DNA of 59,267 bases from Blautia sp. (GTDB lineage Bacteria; Bacillota; Clostridia; Lachnospirales; Lachnospiraceae): contig JAMPAC010000015.1 in the NCBI GenBank assembly GCA_023667395.1, positions 1 to 59,267 on the forward strand, read 5' to 3'. This document shows, in pieces, positions 54,367-59,267 of the stretch. The position numbers and the translations under genes were made by a program. A model generated the notes under the pieces. The model was not told the DNA's origin, made no database searches, and saw only the letters and a program-made list of their open reading frames with translations. Positions within the stretch are counted from its first letter, which is position 1, and every line of letters starts with the position of its first letter.

Positions 54367-55953
54367 ATGAATGCTTTCTCACAAAAACTATACTCTTTTT
54401 CCTGCAGATTTATACAGGTCTGCGGCCTGCTCCTGACTTTCCTGCTGTTTGCGGGCGCTTTCCTGTGCACCTGCTACAGTGAAAATATGGAAACACAGCT
54501 GGTTCTCGCCAAATGGGACAATCCGGTTTTCGGGCTCCTGGGCATGGCTGCCTTTTTATTGCTTTTCAGCGGGATCATTCATTTTCTTTTCAGACATACC
54601 AATTCTCCCGTGAAGATCCTCCGCATGCTGACCCTGCTCTGGTGCGTGGGTCTGGGCGGAATATTGATCCTGTTCGGCCGGACCGTTCCTGCGGCGGACT
54701 CCCTGTCCGTCTATTCCATCGCCGAAACGCTGGCAGCAGGGGATACCTCCGTGATCCATCCCACGGAATCCTACCTTTCCTACTATCCGCAGCAGGTGGG
54801 GCTGACCGCTTTTTTTGAAATACTGATCCGCCTCTGGAAGCTGCTTCCCGGAGGACTTCCCGCATATCATTTTATCAAATGCGTCCATGCAGGGCTGCTC
54901 TGTGTCATTATCTGCTTCCAGGAACAGACCGTACACTTATTATGGGAAAATGAAAAAACCGACTGCATCTATCTCCTGCTGGCGGGTTTCCATCTGCCTT
55001 TCATCATGTACAGTTCTTTCGTATACGGTGAAATCCCGTCTTTCGCCGCCGTGTCGGCAGGTTTCTATTACCTGCTGAAACTGCTCGCCCGGCGCGATGG
55101 TTCCGAAAACTTTCGCCCCGCCGTCCCTGCGGTACTATGCCTTTCCCTCGGCGTCATGCTCCGCAAGAATAACCTGATCCTGCTGATTGCGGCGCTGATC
55201 GTGATCCTGCTGGAATGGCTCCGGAGCAGACGGCACGGACTGCTGGCAGTGGGACTTGCCTGCCTCGTATGTGGCCTCGGCATCCTGCCAATGGTACAGA
55301 AAAGCTACGAACTGCGGGCCGGAAGCGAATTAAGTTCCGGTGTCACCGCCACGTCCTATCTGGCCATGGGAATGCAGGAATCTTCCCGCGCGGAGGGGTG
55401 GTACAACGGCTTCAACTTTAACACCTTTCAGGAAGCCGGTCTGGATCCCGGCCTTGCAGACGAGATCAGCCGACAGGCGATTTCGGAACGGCTGCAGTTC
55501 TTCCGGGAACACCCCGGATATACCGCCCGGTTTTATCTGCGCAAACACCTGTCCCAATGGGCGGACGGCACTTATGCCAGCCGACAGGCCACCCTTGCCA
55601 CCTACGGAGGCCGGAGCAGTTTTTTCATCTCACTCTATGAGGGCTCTCTCAGCCGCTTTTTTATCAGCTGCTGCAACGCGTACCAGAATATCCTGTATCT
55701 GGGCGCCCTGATCTGTTTCTTTACGCTTTCCAGGGAACGACGCAGGGTCAAAACCGCTCCTGCCCTGGGGAAATATTTATGCTTTATCGCCGTCCTGGGC
55801 GGCTTCCTGTTCCATATTTTCTGGGAGGCAAACTCGCGTTACATTTTCCTTTACAGCCTTTTACTGCTTCCTTATGCGGCCTGCGGGATCAATAGCCTGA
55901 TACGGCGCGTCAATAATACATCTGCCCGCGGAGAAGTCCCAGGAAATAATTAA
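54367..55953 (+). CDS. GT-C membrane glycosyltransferase-like protein
   Basis: The 528-residue polytopic protein has an outer-loop sequence PAADSLSVYSIAETLAAGD, then SYLSYYPQQVGL, as in GT39-type enzymes. The later NREHPGYTAR-like helix reads FREHPGYTARFYLRK, and NSRYIFLYSLLLLPY lies near the end. It probably adds a sugar from a polyprenyl carrier outside the membrane. The ATG at 54367 has GAGG 6 bases upstream; a TTG at 54349 is in frame but poorly placed. Its 3' end overlaps the convergent gene by 44 bases. Confidence 0.72.
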   Translation: MNAFSQKLYSFSCRFIQVCGLLLTFLLFAGAFLCTCYSENMETQLVLAKWDNPVFGLLGMAAFLLLFSGIIHFLFRHTNSPVKILRMLTLLWCVGLGGILILFGRTVPAADSLSVYSIAETLAAGDTSVIHPTESYLSYYPQQVGLTAFFEILIRLWKLLPGGLPAYHFIKCVHAGLLCVIICFQEQTVHLLWENEKTDCIYLLLAGFHLPFIMYSSFVYGEIPSFAAVSAGFYYLLKLLARRDGSENFRPAVPAVLCLSLGVMLRKNNLILLIAALIVILLEWLRSRRHGLLAVGLACLVCGLGILPMVQKSYELRAGSELSSGVTATSYLAMGMQESSRAEGWYNGFNFNTFQEAGLDPGLADEISRQAISERLQFFREHPGYTARFYLRKHLSQWADGTYASRQATLATYGGRSSFFISLYEGSLSRFFISCCNAYQNILYLGALICFFTLSRERRRVKTAPALGKYLCFIAVLGGFLFHIFWEANSRYIFLYSLLLLPYAACGINSLIRRVNNTSARGEVPGNN

Positions 55954-57133
55954 GCCCGCACACAACATGCCCCAGATATGCCAGCCACTGCAGCCCTGTC
56001 AGCAGCGGCTTTTGCTTTTTCTCCCCCATGGATCTTACAAGAACCAGCAGCGCCTCCATGTGGCAGAAAAAAATGCCGTACATATATCCCCAGGAAAAAT
56101 TAAAGTCAAACATCCGAAAACCTTTTTCATACAGGAAAAACGCCATGGCAAAACTCATCAGATACATCTGCCATGAAAAACGATACCCTGTATTTTCTTT
56201 CAGTTCCTTAAAATTCAGGAGCAACACCAGGATCGGAAATCCTATGGCAAAGCAGACAGCCAGCGGCAGGTTGGTACAATACTGCGCCCATACCTGGCCA
56301 AAACAGAAGCCAATCCCGCCTTCCGCCCCTTCCGCGGGCACGAATACCCCCTTAAACTGATAAAGCAGATCTATAAAAGTGGGGATAAAGCAAAGCCCCA
56401 GCTGCAACGTAGGCACAAAATTACGAAACCCTGACCGGAACATGCGAAACAGCATGATCAGTCCCGCCGTTCCCACCAGCACAATGGTGAAACTGGGCTT
56501 GGTCATGGTGGCAAGCAGCAGGAACAGGGAGAAAAGGATATAATCCCCAATCTTTTCTTTTTCTCCGTGAAGCCCCTCCTCATAGACCGGCAAAAGTTTC
56601 ACATACCAGAGGAACGCCAGGATCGCAAAAGGCCTTGCTGCCATATAAGTGGCATTGTGAAAGGGGTTAGCCGTAAAAACCCCCAGATATTTGAAACGGA
56701 TTCCCGGCAGGGATATGCCGGACGGCAGATACAGCATGGAAATAAAAAAAAGTGAGACCGCCAGTACGCTCAGAAATATCCTCCCCTGCCATCTCGACTT
56801 GATCGCAGGAGCCGCCAGCCGGTTAAAGCTGAGTTTCACGATCCATATGGACAGACTGTTCAAAAGCATGGTAGCAACAGCCACGGCCATCTCCGGCGAA
56901 ACAAACAGGTCGAGCAGCGCCGCCAGTTTAAAAAAGATCGGATAGGGAAAGCTGTAACCGCTGTCCAGTCCCTGCATTTCCAGAATATATGCTTTCATGT
57001 CGGAATGATACAGTTCCGAACTTCCCGTGGTCTGCCTGTAAAACAGCCACAATGTGACTGCAGACACAAACAGCAGCAGCGCTGCAAACAGGCTCCAATC
57101 TATCATCCGGTTCCTTTTTTCAGTTTTCTTCAT
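55910..57133 (-). CDS. Polytopic membrane protein of unknown family
   Basis: This protein of about 407 residues has about ten helices, an outer motif ELYHSDMKAYILEMQG after the first helix, and PFHNATYMAARPFAIL later. The layout suggests a GT-C type transferase lacking the usual soluble tail. I do not recognise the family. The ATG at 57133 has GGAGG 10 bases upstream; an ATG at 57142 is too close to it. It ends inside the convergent plus-strand gene. Confidence 0.62.
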   Translation of the reverse strand: MKKTEKRNRMIDWSLFAALLLFVSAVTLWLFYRQTTGSSELYHSDMKAYILEMQGLDSGYSFPYPIFFKLAALLDLFVSPEMAVAVATMLLNSLSIWIVKLSFNRLAAPAIKSRWQGRIFLSVLAVSLFFISMLYLPSGISLPGIRFKYLGVFTANPFHNATYMAARPFAILAFLWYVKLLPVYEEGLHGEKEKIGDYILFSLFLLLATMTKPSFTIVLVGTAGLIMLFRMFRSGFRNFVPTLQLGLCFIPTFIDLLYQFKGVFVPAEGAEGGIGFCFGQVWAQYCTNLPLAVCFAIGFPILVLLLNFKELKENTGYRFSWQMYLMSFAMAFFLYEKGFRMFDFNFSWGYMYGIFFCHMEALLVLVRSMGEKKQKPLLTGLQWLAYLGHVVCGLNYFLGLLRGQMYY

Positions 57134-57169
57134 TGCTTCCATTCCTCCGGGTCATCTGTTTCCCTGAAC

Positions 57170-57192
57170 AGCCACCGGCCAGGCCGGTGGCT
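57170..57192. other. Near-perfect GC-rich palindrome in the leader of the membrane-protein gene
   Basis: AGCCACCGGCC and GGCCGGTGGCT flank a single base. It lies between promoter and start codon; no T-run follows on either strand. Confidence 0.6.
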
Positions 57193-57207
57193 ATGGTCCC
57201 TGCCTAT

Positions 57208-57236
57208 AGTTTAGCAGGAATTCCCGGCACTTACAA
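57208..57236 (-). promoter_or_regulatory. Possible promoter of the 57.1 kb membrane-protein gene
   Basis: On the minus strand TTGTAA (57236-57231), a 17-base spacer and TAAACT (57213-57208) with TGC before it. It begins just after the TIR gene stop. Confidence 0.45.
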
Positions 57237-57242
57237 GCAGAA

Positions 57243-57983
57243 TCAGCACAGGTATCCGTAAAGCGCCGCATTCAGCAGCAACAATGCCTGTCGCTCCAAA
57301 ATAATGATCTCTCTTTCATCCACCGGGATCTGAAGTCTGGCCACATCAAAAAGTTTATGGATACCGATATGATAAAACGGGGGAATTGTATTGATATTGT
57401 ACGAGCTTTTGATATAAGTATACAGAGCATATAAAAGTGAAACTTTAATCTTCTGATTCCTGTCATCCACAGTGCTGTAGGCGTTGAGTATCCTGACCGG
57501 GTAACTCATAAGCGGAATGTTCTGATTATGCAAAATAAATGTCTGAATCTCTCTGAACGGGTATTTATCTAACTCATCCATCAGGATGTGACAGATAATG
57601 TGATTACAGATACCATAAATCTCCGATTCTTCCATTGTTTCATAGTACATCACTTTTGTCAAAAAACGCCATTTGGGCGGGAGCCCGTCAGCTTTCATTC
57701 CATACAGGATCGGAAAGATCACTATATTCTTATTTTGATATCTGGTATATATTTGTTGGATTTCTTCCTGAATACAGGCGGATGAAACAGAATTGGGGGT
57801 AAGCAGCAGAATCGCATATGCGGCCTTTTCAATCCCTTCTTTAAAGCCTTTCAGATTATGGTCATCATCTGCTGAAAGTCTTTCCGGGTCATACAGCGTC
57901 GGCAGTTCGAACCGCTCCACACAATGCAGCACCTCTCCCAGCGGCCCCTGCACGTCCTTAGACGAAAAACATATAAATATCAT
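57243..57983 (-). CDS. TIR-domain protein
   Basis: The 246-residue protein is a TIR domain (1-135) plus a helical C-terminal region of about 110 residues. The first strand IFICFSSKD, the loop LYDPERLSADDDHNL, the strand AYAILLLTPNSV and the helix CIQEEIQQIY fit the TIR pattern; Glu73 or Glu74 would be the NAD-cleaving residue. Bacterial TIR proteins act in phage defence or make NAD-derived signals. The gene is divergent from a BlaI-like repressor with which it shares a mirrored promoter motif. The ATG at 57983 has AAGGA 10 bases upstream and overlaps a short upstream reading frame. Confidence 0.85.
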   Translation of the reverse strand: MIFICFSSKDVQGPLGEVLHCVERFELPTLYDPERLSADDDHNLKGFKEGIEKAAYAILLLTPNSVSSACIQEEIQQIYTRYQNKNIVIFPILYGMKADGLPPKWRFLTKVMYYETMEESEIYGICNHIICHILMDELDKYPFREIQTFILHNQNIPLMSYPVRILNAYSTVDDRNQKIKVSLLYALYTYIKSSYNINTIPPFYHIGIHKLFDVARLQIPVDEREIIILERQALLLLNAALYGYLC

Positions 57984-58059
57984 ATTCTTTTTTTCCTTTT
58001 CTTTTCATAGTATTTTCTGACATGATCTCCTTTCATACCATTCAAACTGCGCTCAAATC

Positions 58060-58083
58060 CTATGTTTTCCTGTCAAACCACAT
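58060..58083 (-). CDS. Possible 7-residue leader peptide of the TIR gene
   Basis: MWFDRKT, then TAG. AGGAGG lies exactly 6 bases before the ATG, one of the best ribosome sites in the window, and it is in the TIR transcript leader about 50 bases after the -10. It might be a coincidence, since no function is evident. Confidence 0.3.
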   Translation of the reverse strand: MWFDRKT

Positions 58084-58142
58084 ACTCTTCCTCCTCTCGT
58101 TTCAGATATGCGTGTCGGTTGCAACAATCGCATTCTGTATTT

Positions 58143-58171
58143 ATAATAGTACTTTTTTGCCTTTCCGTCAA
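58143..58171 (-). promoter_or_regulatory. Promoter of the TIR gene with putative repressor site
   Basis: On the minus strand TTGACG (58171-58166), a 17-base spacer and TATTAT (58148-58143). The -10 lies in AAGTACTATTAT (58154-58143), the mirror image of the sequence at the BlaI-like gene's own -10, and so a likely operator. Confidence 0.8.
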
Positions 58172-58199
58172 TATCATATTGTCATTAAAATTAATTTTA

Positions 58200-58228
58200 T
58201 TGACTTATTGCAGACTAAGTACTATAAT
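58200..58228 (+). promoter_or_regulatory. Promoter of the BlaI-like gene with putative repressor site
   Basis: TTGACT (58200-58205), a 17-base spacer and a perfect TATAAT (58223-58228). The -10 is part of AAGTACTATAAT (58217-58228), which matches the TIR promoter copy at 11 of 12 bases in opposite orientation. This would allow autoregulation. Confidence 0.85.
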
Positions 58229-58258
58229 AGGAGACAGTAACCAAGGAGGTAAGCTAAC

Positions 58259-58654
58259 ATGACGCAGATGAACCCCAGAGAACTAGACGTTTTAAACATT
58301 TTATGGAAGACGGACGAACCCATGACTTCCACCGATATCGTGAACGAGCAGAGGGGGCTGACCCAGAGTACAGTGATTGCTGTCCTGCGGAAGCTTTTGA
58401 AAGATAATCTCGTTGAGGTAGCCGGTGTAACGCATAGCGGAAAAGTTCTAAGCAGAACCTATCGTCCAACAGAAACTTCCAGAGAACTGATCCTGCAGTA
58501 TTTTCAGGATGACTACCGCAATTTCTGTAATGTGATTCCCAAATCCACATTGTGCGCGGCAATCCTGGAAATCGACGAGGACACCACAAAGTCCAAGGAT
58601 GAGATTAAAAAATTAAAATCCATTCTGGCTGACTTTGAAAAAAAGAACAAATAA
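58259..58654 (+). CDS. BlaI/MecI/CopY-family transcriptional repressor
   Basis: The 131-residue protein has the family winged helix: LDVLNILWKTDEPMTSTDIV, then LTQSTVIAVLRKLLKD as recognition helix and a wing near 60-70. A helical dimerisation tail follows. Classic BlaI repressors are cleaved after a membrane sensor BlaR detects beta-lactams, but no sensor protease gene is next to this one. Its divergent neighbour is the TIR gene, which it may control together with itself. GGAGG lies 9 bases before the ATG, and a strong terminator follows. Confidence 0.92.
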   Translation: MTQMNPRELDVLNILWKTDEPMTSTDIVNEQRGLTQSTVIAVLRKLLKDNLVEVAGVTHSGKVLSRTYRPTETSRELILQYFQDDYRNFCNVIPKSTLCAAILEIDEDTTKSKDEIKKLKSILADFEKKNK

Positions 58655-58696
58655 GGCACAAAAGAAACACAGACTGTTCTACCATGTTCTACAAAT

Positions 58697-58726
58697 ATTC
58701 CCTGTGTTGAGCAGGGAATGTTTTTT
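58697..58726 (+). terminator. Intrinsic terminator after the BlaI-like gene
   Basis: ATTCCCTG and CAGGGAAT form an 8-bp stem with a 7-base loop, followed by G and six T. Confidence 0.92.
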
Positions 58727-58861
58727 AGGGATACATCACAGTTCATTATAGCACATTATTTTTTCAGCCTAAAATGATTGTTGCATTATACCGAGGTTAC
58801 GTCATGAACAGGATACTTCCGGAATGCCGGGTATCAAATATACAAAAGATGGAGGTTTTTT

Positions 58862-59116
58862 ATGAAACAGAGAAAAATCAGCAAATTTGTAGGTCTTATG
58901 GGGGCAGCATGCTTATCTTTAAGTATGTTCTTCTGCCCTGTGGCAACACTTCCCGCACAGGCTGCAGTGCCTGATGTAGCGGCGCCTTGTTCTGACATTA
59001 TTGAGTGGCGGTATATATTCAGTGATGGAAAAGTGTATAAGTGCCTTTACAATTGTTCTACCGCTAACTGGGTTGGCGAATGGATCTATGTCTGCGACCT
59101 TCCTACCAGGGATTAA
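58862..59116 (+). CDS. Small secreted Cys/Trp-rich protein
   Basis: The 84-residue precursor has a classic signal peptide: basic start (MKQRK), hydrophobic core, and cleavage expected after AQA at about 35. The mature part of about 50 residues has four Cys and the pattern IIEWRYIFSDGKVYKCLYNC then NWVGEWIYVC. The aromatic-rich repeats look like a small beta-sheet domain, possibly with two disulfides. GGAGG lies 6 bases before the ATG, and the gene has its own terminator. It could be a secreted peptide, toxin or binding module; I do not recognise it. Confidence 0.85.
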   Translation: MKQRKISKFVGLMGAACLSLSMFFCPVATLPAQAAVPDVAAPCSDIIEWRYIFSDGKVYKCLYNCSTANWVGEWIYVCDLPTRD

Positions 59117-59145
59117 GTTTTTGTTCATATTGCATGTTGTTTTCT

Positions 59146-59175
59146 AATGGGAGCATATTGCTCCCATTTTATTTT
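59146..59175 (+). terminator. Intrinsic terminator after the small secreted protein gene
   Basis: AATGGGAGCA and TGCTCCCATT form a perfect 10-bp stem with a 3-base loop, followed by TTATTTT. Confidence 0.93.
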
Positions 59176-59214
59176 CGTGGTTATATGATATCATTATTAC
59201 CCTGTGCCACGCTA

Positions 59215-59243
59215 TTGACGATTTTTGTCGGAATTTGTATAAT
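59215..59243 (+). promoter_or_regulatory. Promoter at the right edge of the window
   Basis: TTGACG (59215-59220), a 17-base spacer and a perfect TATAAT (59238-59243). It reads out of the window toward a gene that is not visible. Confidence 0.8.
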
Positions 59244-59267
59244 ATTGGTATCCAGAACCAAATATCC

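Noticed and set aside
58513-58746. Minus-strand frame of 77 codons opposite the BlaI-like gene
   Set aside because: It crosses the repressor coding region and its terminator in antisense and lacks a promoter or SD.
1-59267. tRNA, rRNA, transposase or integrase genes and phage attachment sites
   Set aside because: I saw no cloverleaf with CCA-type ends, no rRNA-like blocks and no transposase or integrase motifs in any plausible frame.

Overview
This window looks like part of a Gram-positive clostridial chromosome, most likely from the Lachnospiraceae. I infer this from strong Shine-Dalgarno (SD) sites, extended -10 promoters, GH25 lysozymes, a BlaI-type repressor, and many polytopic membrane proteins of families (DUF6020, DUF6044, DUF6056, DUF6077, Glucos_trans_II) that I associate with that group. 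No rRNA, tRNA, CRISPR array or transposase is visible. About 57 kb is a single very large cell-surface glycan locus, almost all on the minus strand.

Layout, read in the direction of most genes (right to left). At the right edge (57.2-59.3 kb) is a small separate module: a TIR-domain gene (minus) divergent from a BlaI/MecI-like repressor (plus), followed by a small secreted Cys/Trp-rich protein with its own terminator. From 57.1 to 43.9 kb come membrane glycosyltransferase-like proteins of GT-C type, several polyprenyl-phosphate GT2 enzymes, an FAD-dependent oxidoreductase and an aminotransferase/N-acetyltransferase pair. From 42.3 to 26.2 kb come more GT-C proteins, a GT52/sialyltransferase-like enzyme, a PglK-like ABC flippase, a GT2, a hexapeptide acyltransferase, a MaoC-like hydratase, a PseG-like nucleotide-sugar hydrolase, an SGNH hydrolase, a Glucos_trans_II protein with its GtrB-like GT2 partner, and the WecE aminotransferase. 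From 26.2 to 19.3 kb are five further membrane proteins. From 17.9 to 0.2 kb is an ABC-transporter-dependent polysaccharide operon: a large GH25 lysozyme, rfbB, rfbA, a second GH25 lysozyme, rfbC, Wzm-like permease, a DUF6056 protein, Wzt-like ATPase with C-terminal substrate domain, a methyltransferase-kinase fusion and two large GT2 enzymes. The left edge holds the first 29 codons of a probable phospho-sugar mutase.

How it works together (inference): RfbA/B/C and the aminotransferases make dTDP-6-deoxy and amino sugars. Cytoplasmic GT2 enzymes build a chain, the terminal methyltransferase/kinase may cap it, and Wzt/Wzm export it. DPM/GtrB-like GT2 enzymes charge polyprenyl phosphate with single sugars, and the many GT-C proteins add these outside the membrane. 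Membrane-anchored SGNH proteins may add or remove acyl groups. Three SGNH/GT-C genes on the plus strand interrupt the operons and have their own promoters.

The most unusual signal is an intergenic element that fills the gap between stop codon and start codon in front of six of these sugar genes (about ten units in all). It folds into a long nested hairpin whose stems covary between copies, and it ends in a conserved box that contains the ribosome binding site of the next gene. Other structured gaps (37.0-37.2 kb, 45.5-45.7 kb) and the mirrored operator of the TIR/BlaI pair also deserve attention.
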